In this document: positions 18,000 through 26,701 of the stretch, in pieces
How positions within the stretch are numbered: the stretch's first letter is position 1
Layout: the number at the start of each line of letters is the position of its first letter
Assembly (NCBI GenBank): GCA_002842465.1
Contig: PHDA01000008.1
Span: forward strand, 19,349-83,348
DNA: 64,000 nucleotides
From: Bacteroidetes bacterium HGW-Bacteroidetes-7
GTDB taxonomy: Bacteria > Bacteroidota > Bacteroidia > Bacteroidales > UBA932
Direction: 5' to 3'
Notes under the pieces: model-generated
What the model was told of the DNA's origin: nothing
Seen by the model: the letters and a program-made list of their open reading frames with translations, nothing else
Databases searched by the model: none
Made by a program: the position numbers and the translations under genes

Positions 18000-18965
18000 A
18001 TGAAAAAGATCAAGTCATTTTTAGCCGTTTGTCTGTTTACTGTTCTGACATTCGGTACAGTTGCGGCGCAAGATATGCAAAGCGCAACCGATTTATTCAA
18101 TGCAGGTGGGAAAGCTCTGAGTGAAAGCAACTATGTTGCCGCGATTGAGTCATTTAACAAATCACTAAAAATGCTTGAAACTCTTTCTGCAGAAGATCGC
18201 GCCGAAGAGGGTGATGCAATGATTAAAGAGTGCAAAGGTATAATCCCTCAGATTCACCTTCGTTTCGGAAAAGAGCTTGCTACTGCCGGAGAGATTGACA
18301 ATTCGATTGTTCAGATTAAACTAGCTGCTGAAACAGCCGCGAAATATGAGCAAACAGAGATTGTTGAAGAGGCCAATATGCTTATCCCTCAATTGCTGCT
18401 TGCTAATGCTTCAAATCTATTGAATGAGGGCAAAAATCCTGAATCAATTACAGCCTTCAAAAAGGTCCTTGCAGTTGATCCAAAAAATGTAGACGCATAT
18501 TTTAGAATGGGAGTTGCAGAGAGCCGTCTTGAAAACGAAGCCGGTGCTTTGGCAGCATTTGAAAAGGCAATTGAGCTTGGCGAAACTGAAGTTGCTCCAA
18601 GACAGATTGCGGTAATTTATCTTAAGAGATCTGCAGCTGCAACCCGTACAAAAAACTGGGCTGAGGTTTTTGCAAATGCAAAAAAATCAAATGAATACAA
18701 TGAGTCGCCTCAGGGCAACAAACTGGTAGGCCTAGCAGGTGTTCAGTTAAAGAAATATGATGAGGCAATTGCTGCGCTTGAGAGCTATTATGCTTCAGAC
18801 CCAAATGCGTCGGATAAGAACGGTACAATTTACAATCTTGCCGTTGCCTATGAGGCTAAGGGTAACAATGCAAAAGCTTGCGGTTACTACAAGCAACTTC
18901 TCAATGATGCTACATATAAGCAAATTGCAGAATACAAAGTGAAAACTCAATTAAAGTGCAACTAA
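18000..18965 (+). CDS. Exported tetratricopeptide-repeat protein
   Basis: The 321-residue protein has a clear signal peptide ('IKSFLAVCLFTVLTFGTVAAQ', part) and several TPR units. Canonical repeats include 'AITAFKKVLAVDPKNVDAYFRMG'-type spacing at about residues 150-200 and 'IYNLAVAYEAKGNNAKACGYY' near the end. The ATG at 18000 is chosen because it begins the signal peptide; the longer frame would start within the promoter. TPR proteins serve as protein-binding scaffolds, here in the periplasm or at the outer membrane. Its 3' end overlaps the next gene by 10 bases. Confidence 0.85.
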   Translation: MKKIKSFLAVCLFTVLTFGTVAAQDMQSATDLFNAGGKALSESNYVAAIESFNKSLKMLETLSAEDRAEEGDAMIKECKGIIPQIHLRFGKELATAGEIDNSIVQIKLAAETAAKYEQTEIVEEANMLIPQLLLANASNLLNEGKNPESITAFKKVLAVDPKNVDAYFRMGVAESRLENEAGALAAFEKAIELGETEVAPRQIAVIYLKRSAAATRTKNWAEVFANAKKSNEYNESPQGNKLVGLAGVQLKKYDEAIAALESYYASDPNASDKNGTIYNLAVAYEAKGNNAKACGYYKQLLNDATYKQIAEYKVKTQLKCN

Positions 18966-20797
18966 GAGAGTTAGAGATCTTAGCTCCGGCAAAAAACAGG
19001 GACATCGGCATTGCAGCAATTGATTGCGGTGCCGATGCTCTCTATATTGCAGGGCCCTCATTCGGTGCAAGGGAGGCCGCAGGCAATACAATTTCCGATA
19101 TTGAGGCACTTGCCAAATATGCCCACAAGTACGGAGCGGGGGTCTATCTTACTCTGAATACAATACTATTTGAAAACGAAATAGAGAGGGCAGTCAAGAT
19201 TGCCTGGGAAGCCTATGAGAGTGGCTGCGATGCCCTGATAATTCAGGACCTTGGTCTTCTTAAAGCCAATCTTCCCCCCTTACCCCTCTTTGCATCAACT
19301 CAAACAAACATAAGAACTCTGCAACAGGCAAAGCTATTGGAGTCACTCGGCTTCAGCCGCCTGATATTGGCAAGGGAACTTTCTCTGCAGCAGATAAAGG
19401 AGATAAGCGATAACTGTTCAGTAGATCTTGAAAGCTTTGTACATGGTGCACTTTGCGTTTCATACAGCGGACAGTGCTATATGAGCAGCCGTATAACCGG
19501 TCGCAGCGGAAACAGGGGCGAGTGTGCCCAGCCATGCCGCTCAGACTACAACCTTGTTGACAGTAACGGAAAAGTGCTAATCAAAGATAAACCACTCCTC
19601 TCGCTCAAAGACCTTAATCTGGCAGATTATATTCCTCAGCTTGCAAAGGCGGGGATAACATCATTTAAAATTGAAGGAAGGCTCAAGGGAGCGTCATATA
19701 TCAAGAACATTGTGAGGTACTACAGAGCTGTTGCCGATAATTTTCTGGAAAGTGATACCGGTTTTAGGCAAAGCTCTCTAGGAAATCTATATGGAGGGTT
19801 TACTCCAAGACCACAGAATACATTTAACAGAGGGTACACAAATCTCTATATTGAAGGAGACAGAGGAGAGTGGAACAGCGGTGACAGCGCAAAATCAGTG
19901 GGAGAGTACATAGGAAAAGTAGATTCAACTTCAACCGACAACAGAGGGAATCTGGTTTTCACGTACAAATCACAACAGAGAATTGGTAATGGAGACGGCC
20001 TCTGCTTTATCTCACCAAAAGGGGAGGTAACAGGCATAAGGGCCAGTCTCTCTGAAGGGAAAACAGTTTACACAAACGACAAGGTATCACTTCCACCCGG
20101 GTCGGCACTCTACAGAAACTATAACCATTCATTTGAGAGGGAACTGGAGAGCAACATGCCCAAAAGATTAATAGAGATAAAGGTTAATTTTATCAATAAA
20201 GTAGGAGTAACATCACTCGAAGGAGTAAGAGAAGATGGTGCGAAAGAACGTGTGAGTATTGAGGGTGTTTATGAGAAGGCTCAAAACACAGAGGCTTCGC
20301 TGTCTGGTATAAAAAGACAAATTGAAAAGAGTTCCGGAGGCTATACATTTAAACTTGAAAGCACAGATATCCAAGAGTTATTGTTTTACCCGGCATCGGT
20401 ACTGAACGAAGCCAGAAGAGCATTGGCAGAAAAGTTTGAATCTGTGCCAATTGAGAAAACCGCTAAGAAACAAAGTGTTGCCGGCAAAAACTCACGGGAA
20501 ATCCCCCGGATATTGGATGGTCACACATTGGACTTTCGCGCCAATGCTGCAAATGCACTTAGTAAAAAAATCTATAGTCAACTTGGTGCAGAAACTGTTG
20601 ATGACGCTTTTGAGATAAGTGCCCCAAAAGAGGCTGAATTGATGAGGTGTAAATATTGCATCAAGTTTGAACTTGGTACCTGCCCCTCTGAAGGGAGCAA
20701 AATGAGATACAACGAACCTCTCTTTCTTGAAAACCGAGGAAAGCGATTTCGCCTTGTGTTTGATTGTAAGAATTGTGAAATGGTTATATTTGGATAA
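18956..20797 (+). CDS. Peptidase U32 family protein, RlhA-like (23S rRNA hydroxylation type)
   Basis: The 613-residue protein begins 'LEILAPAKN', the conserved start of U32 proteins, from a GTG at 18956 inside the end of the previous gene. The U32 signature 'ESFVHGALCVSYSGQC' is intact, followed by 'GNRGECAQPCR', so four Cys residues for an Fe-S cluster are available. A C-terminal segment with further Cys ('CKYCIKFELGTCP') resembles the long forms of the family. E. coli RlhA of this type hydroxylates C2501 of 23S rRNA; YegQ/TrhP and collagenase-like members are alternatives. The length and C-terminal extension favour the RlhA type. Confidence 0.82.
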   Translation: MQLRELEILAPAKNRDIGIAAIDCGADALYIAGPSFGAREAAGNTISDIEALAKYAHKYGAGVYLTLNTILFENEIERAVKIAWEAYESGCDALIIQDLGLLKANLPPLPLFASTQTNIRTLQQAKLLESLGFSRLILARELSLQQIKEISDNCSVDLESFVHGALCVSYSGQCYMSSRITGRSGNRGECAQPCRSDYNLVDSNGKVLIKDKPLLSLKDLNLADYIPQLAKAGITSFKIEGRLKGASYIKNIVRYYRAVADNFLESDTGFRQSSLGNLYGGFTPRPQNTFNRGYTNLYIEGDRGEWNSGDSAKSVGEYIGKVDSTSTDNRGNLVFTYKSQQRIGNGDGLCFISPKGEVTGIRASLSEGKTVYTNDKVSLPPGSALYRNYNHSFERELESNMPKRLIEIKVNFINKVGVTSLEGVREDGAKERVSIEGVYEKAQNTEASLSGIKRQIEKSSGGYTFKLESTDIQELLFYPASVLNEARRALAEKFESVPIEKTAKKQSVAGKNSREIPRILDGHTLDFRANAANALSKKIYSQLGAETVDDAFEISAPKEAELMRCKYCIKFELGTCPSEGSKMRYNEPLFLENRGKRFRLVFDCKNCEMVIFG

Positions 20798-20808
20798 AAC
20801 AAAACTGT

Positions 20809-21936
20809 ATGCAGTTTGCCGAAATAGTAGGACAGAAAAAGATAAAGAGACAGCTTGCCGCAATGGCCGATGAGGGGAGGGTGAGCCACGCTATACTCTT
20901 TTGTGAAGAGCCCGGATACGGAGCGTTACCCCTGGCAATTGCATTTGCCCAGTATATGTCATGCCCGTCAAAAGAGGGAGGAGACTCGTGTGGCACATGC
21001 CCTACATGTAATAAGTTCAGAAAACTTATTCACCCAGACCTGCACTTTGCAATGCCGGTAAGTTCAACCAAAACCATAACCGCAGATAAGAAACCGGTTA
21101 GCGACCTCTTTGCTTCAGAGTGGAGAGAAATTATTGGTGAAAACTGCTATTTAACAGAGCAGGAGTGGTATGAGTTTATTGGAATAGAGAATAAATCGGG
21201 CATAATTGGTGTAAACGAAGCTGCACTCATATCCCGTAAACTGAGCCTTAGGTCATTTGAGGGGGGTAATAAATTCATGATTATATGGCTGCCCGAAAGG
21301 ATGAATCAAGAGGCGGCAAACAAGTTGCTTAAGTTATTGGAGGAACCACCTCCCGAGACTTTTATTTTTCTTGTAAGCGAGGCACCCGAAAGAGTTATAT
21401 CAACAATTGTATCACGATGCCAGATATTTAAGCTTACACCTGCCGAGACCGAAGAGCTTGCTGCAGAGCTCACCGAAGAGTATGATATTACCCCTGACGA
21501 GGCACGTTTTTGGGCAGGAATTTCAGGAGGAAGTTTAAGCAGATCGAGAGCTTTGATTAGCGAGTCAGGAAAAGAGAGTGAGTTTTATCAGCCACTGGCC
21601 GTTCTGCTTGAAGGGTGCGCCACAAAGGACCTTAAAAAAATAGTTCAGTTTTGGGAGGAGATATCTACTCTGGGAAGAGAGAAACAACGCACATTTTGTG
21701 AATACGCTCTTGAGTTTTTAAGAAGAACTCTTATTACTCAGGCAGGTACCCCGGAGGTCTCAAATACTCCACCTGCACAGAGAGAGTTTATCAAATATTG
21801 GGCAGGCAGACTCAAACCGGCATTCTTAGTAAAGGGATATGATGTTCTAAATAAAGCACTTGCAGACATAGACAGGAATGTAAATTCAAAGTATATATTT
21901 GCAGATCTTGGTAATCGCTTTTTTCTATCTTTGTAG
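20809..21936 (+). CDS. holB: DNA polymerase III delta' subunit
   Basis: A 375-residue clamp-loader subunit. Its N-terminal AAA-like domain has the Zn-binding cysteines C52, C61, C64 and C67, and the SRC motif is at 202-204 (R203 is the arginine finger). The P-loop position reads 'GYGALPLA' at 36-43, with no GKT, in line with delta' being unable to bind ATP. It works with delta, tau and the beta clamp. It is in the TPR-U32-PSP1-gldH-trmB run; in Bacteroidota, holB is commonly followed by a PSP1 gene and gldH, as here. Confidence 0.88.
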   Translation: MQFAEIVGQKKIKRQLAAMADEGRVSHAILFCEEPGYGALPLAIAFAQYMSCPSKEGGDSCGTCPTCNKFRKLIHPDLHFAMPVSSTKTITADKKPVSDLFASEWREIIGENCYLTEQEWYEFIGIENKSGIIGVNEAALISRKLSLRSFEGGNKFMIIWLPERMNQEAANKLLKLLEEPPPETFIFLVSEAPERVISTIVSRCQIFKLTPAETEELAAELTEEYDITPDEARFWAGISGGSLSRSRALISESGKESEFYQPLAVLLEGCATKDLKKIVQFWEEISTLGREKQRTFCEYALEFLRRTLITQAGTPEVSNTPPAQREFIKYWAGRLKPAFLVKGYDVLNKALADIDRNVNSKYIFADLGNRFFLSL

Positions 21937-21945
21937 TTTCAAAAT

Positions 21946-23124
21946 ATGGATACACAAAACATAAAATATGATTGTACGCGGGGCAGCATAACTGAGCGCA
22001 CTCCCGAAGGAGAGCTAAAGTGCGTTTCTAAGTCATGTTGTTGCAAACTAAGTGTATTTGACTGGCTCAAAGACATCCCCGACGAACTTACTCAGGATAT
22101 TTTTGAGGTAAGGTTCAAAAACACAAGAAAACTCTATTTCAAAAACACCTCCGGAATATCCATTCAGGTAGGTGATCTGGTTGTAGTTGAAGCTACAAAC
22201 GGGCACGATGTGGGAATTGTTACCCTCAATGGACCTGTTATTATTCCTCAGCTTAGAAGGCACAACATAGATATTAAAACTTATGAGTTTAAGAAGATAT
22301 TCAGAAAGGCTAAGATGCTTGACATTGAAAGATGGCAGGAGGCTATCGCAAGAGAGCACAAAACCATGATTCGTTCAAGGCAGATAGCAGTATCACTTAA
22401 CCTTAACATGAAAATCGGAGATGTTGAATTTCAGGGCGACGGCACTAAGGCGATCTTCTACTACATTGCCGACGAGCGCGTTGACTTCAGGCAGTTAATC
22501 AGACTCTTTGCAGATGAATTCAGAATTCGCATAGAGATGAAACAGATTGGAGCCCGCCAGGAGGCAGGTTTGATAGGAGGAATCGGAGTATGCGGTCAGG
22601 AGTTATGTTGCTCGCGTTACATGTCCGATTTCCAGTCAATAACAACACAGGCTGCCAGAACCCAGGACCTCTCTCTTAATCCTCAGAAGCTTGCCGGACA
22701 ATGCAGCAAACTAAAATGCTGCATAAATTATGAAGCAGCAACTTACATAGATGCCCATATTAATATTCCTCAGGTAAGAGGTCCGCTTGAAACAGAAGAG
22801 GGGCTGGTTTACCTGGTTAAAACAGATACACTAAAGGGAGTAATGTGGTTCTCTTACGAACAGAACAGCATGACAAATATGTTCCCGCTCTCTGCTGACA
22901 AAGTTAGAGAGATAATAAAGCTCAACAGGAGAGGCGTTAAGGTATCCAACATCAATGAGAAAAAGCAGGAAAAATCTCCTGAATTTATGAGTGCAGTTGG
23001 AGAAGACAGCATTTCTCGCTTCGATGAAAAGACCAACGACAGACACAGACATCCTAAAAGGGGAAACTCTTCGCGTAATAACAGAAAAAGAGGGGGAAAT
23101 GACTCTAATCAGCAGAAATCTTAG
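21946..23124 (+). CDS. PSP1-domain protein (RicT/YaaT-like)
   Basis: The 392-residue protein has a PSP1 core at about residues 60-290. It includes 'GVCGQELCCSRY' and 'LAGQCSKLKCCINYE', which contain the paired cysteines typical of RicT. An N-terminal 'KSCCCKL' adds three more. The last 60 residues are a basic, Asn/Arg-rich tail, as expected of a nucleic-acid contact. B. subtilis RicT is part of the Fe-S-containing Y-complex that steers RNase Y; the Bacteroidota version has no proven role. Its last 26 bases overlap the start of gldH in another frame. Confidence 0.85.
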   Translation: MDTQNIKYDCTRGSITERTPEGELKCVSKSCCCKLSVFDWLKDIPDELTQDIFEVRFKNTRKLYFKNTSGISIQVGDLVVVEATNGHDVGIVTLNGPVIIPQLRRHNIDIKTYEFKKIFRKAKMLDIERWQEAIAREHKTMIRSRQIAVSLNLNMKIGDVEFQGDGTKAIFYYIADERVDFRQLIRLFADEFRIRIEMKQIGARQEAGLIGGIGVCGQELCCSRYMSDFQSITTQAARTQDLSLNPQKLAGQCSKLKCCINYEAATYIDAHINIPQVRGPLETEEGLVYLVKTDTLKGVMWFSYEQNSMTNMFPLSADKVREIIKLNRRGVKVSNINEKKQEKSPEFMSAVGEDSISRFDEKTNDRHRHPKRGNSSRNNRKRGGNDSNQQKS

Positions 23125-23539
23125 ATCTGCAATTCTCCTTTTCCCATTGCTAATTCTCTCTTGCACAGGTTTGGGGAGTTTTTCAATGGGACACAGACAT
23201 ATTACCCGATTCTCTGCCGATGATACTCTATCAAGCTACTCAATAGACCTCTATGCTAGATTACCAGCAGGTTATACCGAAGAAAAGCTACCACTAATAC
23301 TTGAGATAACCTCTCCACAAGGAGATCTCTACAGAGATTCACTGAGTTTACCGGTAACAAAATCAAATATCCCAAATATCTCTGTAAAAAGCGGCAGATG
23401 GTGTGATATGTATTGGAGGTATCGCGAAGGGGTGAAATTTACCAAAAGCGGTAACTGGACCTTTGTTTTGTCAACCGGCAAAGAGTATGAGAATAATTCA
23501 GAGACAGGAGAGATGGGTGTAATTATTAGAAAGATGTAA
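23099..23539 (+). CDS. gldH: Gliding-motility-type lipoprotein GldH
   Basis: The 146-residue protein starts at the ATG at 23099, inside the end of the PSP1 gene. That start places a lipoprotein signal with 'LLILSC' (C22) in the right position; longer starts would lack a signal. The mature part has the GldH features 'HRHITRFSADDTLSSYSI' and 'GVKFTKSGNWTFVL' (parts). In gliding Bacteroidota, GldH is needed for motility, but non-gliders also keep it, so gliding cannot be concluded. The PSP1-gldH pairing supports the assignment. Confidence 0.85.
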   Translation: MTLISRNLRSAILLFPLLILSCTGLGSFSMGHRHITRFSADDTLSSYSIDLYARLPAGYTEEKLPLILEITSPQGDLYRDSLSLPVTKSNIPNISVKSGRWCDMYWRYREGVKFTKSGNWTFVLSTGKEYENNSETGEMGVIIRKM

Positions 23540-23540
23540 A

Positions 23541-24248
23541 ATGGGAAAGGATAAATTAAAAAGATTTGAGGAGAATAAGAGCTTTGAGTGTCTTCACCAG
23601 CCGGAGTTCAGCGACGTCTTTAATGGTGACTGCAATATGAAGGGCAACTGGAACGCAGTACAATTCAAAAACAACAATCCCGTTGTACTTGAGCTTGGTT
23701 GTGGCAGAGGTGAGTACACGGTAGAACTTGCCAGAAGATTTCCCTACAAAAACTTTATTGGTGTCGATATTAAGGGGGCAAGAATGTGGAGGGGAGCAAA
23801 AACAGTAACAGAAGAGAGTATTCCAAACGCCGCTTTCTTAAGATGTCGTATTGAATTTGCACAGAGCGCATTTGGTTGCGATGAGGTGTCGGAGATATGG
23901 ATTACCTTTCCTGACCCACAAAAGAAGAAGAGTTCAAAGAGGCTTACATCGTCATATTTTCTCGAGAGGTACAGAAAATTTCTAAGAGATGAGGGGGTTG
24001 TTCATCTTAAGACAGACAGCCGGTTTCTTCACCAGTATACACTTGAGCTGATAAAACACAATAAACTTGAGCTGATAGAGGCCAATGACGACATTTACGG
24101 TACCGGCCGTGCCGATGCCCTATTATCTGTAAAGACCAGATATGAGTCAGAGTTTCTGTCGCAGGGAATGAAAATTACCTACCTTTCATTTAAACTTAGA
24201 AAGGCAGGTAAACTTACTGAACCTGAATGGGATCCCGAAGATCTTTAG
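23541..24248 (+). CDS. trmB: tRNA (guanine-N7-)-methyltransferase
   Basis: A 235-residue class I methyltransferase that makes m7G46 in tRNA. The SAM-binding 'LELGCGRGEYT' is at 50-60 and 'IGVDIKGARMWRGAK' at 73-87. The catalytic 'WITFPDPQKKK' is at 120-130, and 'KTRYESEF' near the end contacts tRNA. It begins one base after the gldH stop and is the last gene of the 18000-24248 run. Its last 4 bases overlap the convergent minus-strand gene. Confidence 0.94.
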   Translation: MGKDKLKRFEENKSFECLHQPEFSDVFNGDCNMKGNWNAVQFKNNNPVVLELGCGRGEYTVELARRFPYKNFIGVDIKGARMWRGAKTVTEESIPNAAFLRCRIEFAQSAFGCDEVSEIWITFPDPQKKKSSKRLTSSYFLERYRKFLRDEGVVHLKTDSRFLHQYTLELIKHNKLELIEANDDIYGTGRADALLSVKTRYESEFLSQGMKITYLSFKLRKAGKLTEPEWDPEDL

Positions 24249-24730
24249 CCGTCGTTTCTATCGTCTCTTACGGCGTATTCTATCATGCGCGCAATTCTGT
24301 AAACATCTTTACGCATACCCTCAAGAGCAATAGGATTATCAGAGTAGTTAACGGTAATCTTGTCTTCAAACATTCTCATTAACCTCATAAAGGCCGATTT
24401 GTGGCGGAATGTTACATAATCGGGACCTTCGTTGTCCTGTACAAAATTATTTCTTGTAAACACATCTGTAATTTTCTCCCTGTCCTGAGCAAAAGTCTTG
24501 TTCAGGTATACCCTCTTTTTTGAGAATCCGAATATTGGGTATATAAATGACAAAGCCAGAAGGAAGATTATTATCTGAACCTCGGTTCCTTCGCGGAAGA
24601 GTGAACTGAAATTGAAGCTCTGTTTAGTTATAAGGGCGAAAACTCCAATAACAAGAATAAAAACTACAACAAGGTACACCATGTATTTTGCTGCCCTTGT
24701 TATATACTGTGGAAAATTAAATGATGCCAT
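24245..24730 (-). CDS. Small inner-membrane protein of unknown function
   Basis: I do not recognise this 161-residue protein. It has two hydrophobic helices, at about residues 14-33 and 50-67. A soluble C-terminal half follows, containing 'NDEGPDYVTFRHKSAFMRL' and 'MFEDKITVNYSDNPIALEGMRKD' (parts), with the look of a PH-like or bPH small domain. It sits 13 bases downstream of the ROK kinase gene on the same strand and is probably cotranscribed with it. Its 3' end overlaps trmB by 4 bases. Uncharacterised proteins of this size and topology are common in Bacteroidales. Confidence 0.7.
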   Translation of the reverse strand: MASFNFPQYITRAAKYMVYLVVVFILVIGVFALITKQSFNFSSLFREGTEVQIIIFLLALSFIYPIFGFSKKRVYLNKTFAQDREKITDVFTRNNFVQDNEGPDYVTFRHKSAFMRLMRMFEDKITVNYSDNPIALEGMRKDVYRIARMIEYAVRDDRNDG

Positions 24731-24743
24731 AAATATTTATTTT

Positions 24744-25706
24744 TTATCTGTTTAGTTCTTTCCATGCAAGTGCAGATGATCCCAGAATTGCGGCATTGTT
24801 TTCGTCAAGTCCCGAAAGAAGAAGCTTTACCTTCCCTTTCCACATCTTTAACAGGTTCTCTTCAAATGCCCTTTTGGTTGGCTCCAGAATAAGATTGCCC
24901 GACTTAGCCAGGCCTCCAAATAGGAAAATTGCCTCGGGTGTTGTAATTGCTACAAGATCGGCAAGAGCTTCACCAAGAATGCGTCCTGTCGTTTCAAAAG
25001 CCTCAATTGCGATTTTGTCACCTGTAGCGGCTGCCATAGCAACATCTTTTGACGTCATCTTTGCGAATGAAATATCTCTGAGCGAACTTTGGGTATTCTC
25101 ATTTGAAAGCAGTTCGAAAGTGGTTTTCTTAATACCCGGTGCAGAGACATAAGTCTCAAGACACCCTCTTCTACCACAACCACACTGACGTCCATCTCTT
25201 TTATAAATGATATGGCCATACTCACCGGCAAATCCGTCATGGCCGTATAAAATCTCTCCATTTACAACAAATCCACTACCAAGACCAGTGCCCAGGGTGA
25301 TAACTACAAAGTTTTTCATCCCCTTTGCACCACCATAAATCATCTCCCCAATGGCTGCAGCATTTGCATCATTTGTAAGCACTACCGGCACACCCCCGAA
25401 AAGAATTTTCAACTTCTCAACAATTGGCAGATTCTCTTTCCAGATTAGGTTTGCAGCAGATTCAATGCATCCTGTATAGTAGTTTCCGTTGGGAGCTCCA
25501 ATGCCAATTCCGGCAATTTTATGTTCAAAATCAACCTCTTTAGAGATTTCCAGAATACCATCTCTTATAGCAATAATGAAGTCGTTGAACTTTTCATATC
25601 TGTTAGTGGGAAAAGTACCACTCCCGTGAATTGTTCCGGATTCATCTACAAGAGCAAAAACGGTGTTGGTTCCACCTATGTCAATTCCGGCTACAAGTTT
25701 TTTCAT
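24744..25706 (-). CDS. ROK-family sugar kinase (probable glucokinase)
   Basis: A 320-residue ROK kinase that phosphorylates glucose or another hexose with ATP. The phosphate-1 motif 'GIDIGGTNTVFALVDESG' is at 7-24, and 'LTNDANAAA' at 110-118 contains the catalytic D113. 'GEYGHI' at 161-166 is followed by the Zn-binding ROK signature 'CGCGRRGC' at 175-182. There is no helix-turn-helix extension, so it is an enzyme and not a ROK repressor. The promoter element is at 25748-25755. Sugar specificity (glucose versus N-acetylhexosamine) cannot be decided from the sequence alone. Confidence 0.88.
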   Translation of the reverse strand: MKKLVAGIDIGGTNTVFALVDESGTIHGSGTFPTNRYEKFNDFIIAIRDGILEISKEVDFEHKIAGIGIGAPNGNYYTGCIESAANLIWKENLPIVEKLKILFGGVPVVLTNDANAAAIGEMIYGGAKGMKNFVVITLGTGLGSGFVVNGEILYGHDGFAGEYGHIIYKRDGRQCGCGRRGCLETYVSAPGIKKTTFELLSNENTQSSLRDISFAKMTSKDVAMAAATGDKIAIEAFETTGRILGEALADLVAITTPEAIFLFGGLAKSGNLILEPTKRAFEENLLKMWKGKVKLLLSGLDENNAAILGSSALAWKELNR

Positions 25707-25747
25707 AAACGAGGCATTAAATTTGTTCTTAAATTGATATAGAATGA

Positions 25748-25755
25748 CAAAGCTA
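25748..25755 (-). promoter_or_regulatory. -7 element for the ROK kinase gene
   Basis: The minus strand reads TAGCTTTG, an exact TAnnTTTG match, 41 bases before the start codon at 25706. Confidence 0.5.
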
Positions 25756-25791
25756 ACAAAAAATAATCAATACCATTTAGGATAAAATTGC

Positions 25792-25799
25792 TATTTTTG
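25792..25799 (+). promoter_or_regulatory. -7 element for the coiled-coil protein-hemW unit
   Basis: TATTTTTG matches TAnnTTTG exactly and lies 27 bases before the ATG at 25827. It is divergent from the ROK kinase promoter 36 bases away. No convincing -33 box is seen. Confidence 0.55.
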
Positions 25800-25826
25800 T
25801 AAGACTGAGAACGCACAAAACACAAT

Positions 25827-26699
25827 ATGATTATGGGAAATGAAAAGAATTTAAAGAGACTGGTTATTGGAATGGCAGTAGTTGCCGTTATACTGGCTGC
25901 AATACTTGCATGGATATGGGTTGAGAAGAGCGGAATGGTCAAAGACCTTACTGTTGAGAAAGATCAGCTTACTACCCAGATGATCCAGCTAAGAGATGAC
26001 TATGGCGTTCTTACAACCAACAATGACAGCTTAAATGCAGAACTTGACAGAGAGCGTGAAAAGGTAGATCAGCTCATAGAGCGCATTAAAACCACAGAGG
26101 CAACAAACAGGTCTAAAATTCGTGAATACGAAAAAGAGCTGGGCACTCTCAGGAGTATAATGAGAACATATATTCAGCAGATAGACTCTCTTAATACTCT
26201 TAATATTTCATTAAGGAAAGACGTTGCCGTTGCCAAGGATGAGGCCAAAGAGTCAAGGCAGAGATATGATCAGCTTGTGACAACAACAGAAGAGTATGCA
26301 AAAAAGGTAGAGGTAGGTTCTGTTCTTAAGGGCAGAGGATTTGTTATGACTGCAATCAACTCATCAGACAGAGATACCGACAGAAGCAGCAGAACGGCTA
26401 AACTTAAAACCTGTCTTAATCTTGTAGAGAACACAATTGCTATTAAAGGCCCAAGAAGAATCTTCATTAGAGTAAAGGGTCCCGATGGCATTCTTATGAC
26501 CAATTCACAGCAGCAAATATTCACCTCAGCAGGAGAACAGATGATCTACTCTGCAGTAAGGGAGGTAGATTACCAGGGCAGCGAGCTGGAGGTTTGCATC
26601 TTCTTTGCAAGCAATCAGCCGTATGTTAAAGGGGTATATACTGTAGATGTCTTTACCGAGGAGTCAAAACTGGGAAGTACCGATCTGCTTCTTAGATAA
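25827..26699 (+). CDS. Membrane-anchored coiled-coil protein of unknown function
   Basis: The 290-residue protein has a short cytoplasmic N-terminus, one membrane helix at about residues 12-31 and a coiled coil from about 38 to 160 rich in Glu, Lys, Gln and Asp. A compact C-terminal domain (about 165-290) follows, rich in beta strands ('RRIFIRVKGPDGILM', 'GVYTVDVFTEESKLG'). A second ATG 6 bases downstream is an alternative start. It resembles conserved uncharacterised Bacteroidota proteins and has no catalytic motif. It is separated from hemW by only 2 bases. The topology suggests a periplasmic spacer or scaffold. Confidence 0.75.
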   Translation: MIMGNEKNLKRLVIGMAVVAVILAAILAWIWVEKSGMVKDLTVEKDQLTTQMIQLRDDYGVLTTNNDSLNAELDREREKVDQLIERIKTTEATNRSKIREYEKELGTLRSIMRTYIQQIDSLNTLNISLRKDVAVAKDEAKESRQRYDQLVTTTEEYAKKVEVGSVLKGRGFVMTAINSSDRDTDRSSRTAKLKTCLNLVENTIAIKGPRRIFIRVKGPDGILMTNSQQQIFTSAGEQMIYSAVREVDYQGSELEVCIFFASNQPYVKGVYTVDVFTEESKLGSTDLLLR

Positions 26700-26701
26700 C
26701 A

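Noticed and set aside
20844..20934. HolB as a defective clamp-loader gene because it lacks the P-loop GKT
   Set aside because: Delta' subunits normally do not bind ATP; the SRC motif and zinc cysteines are intact.
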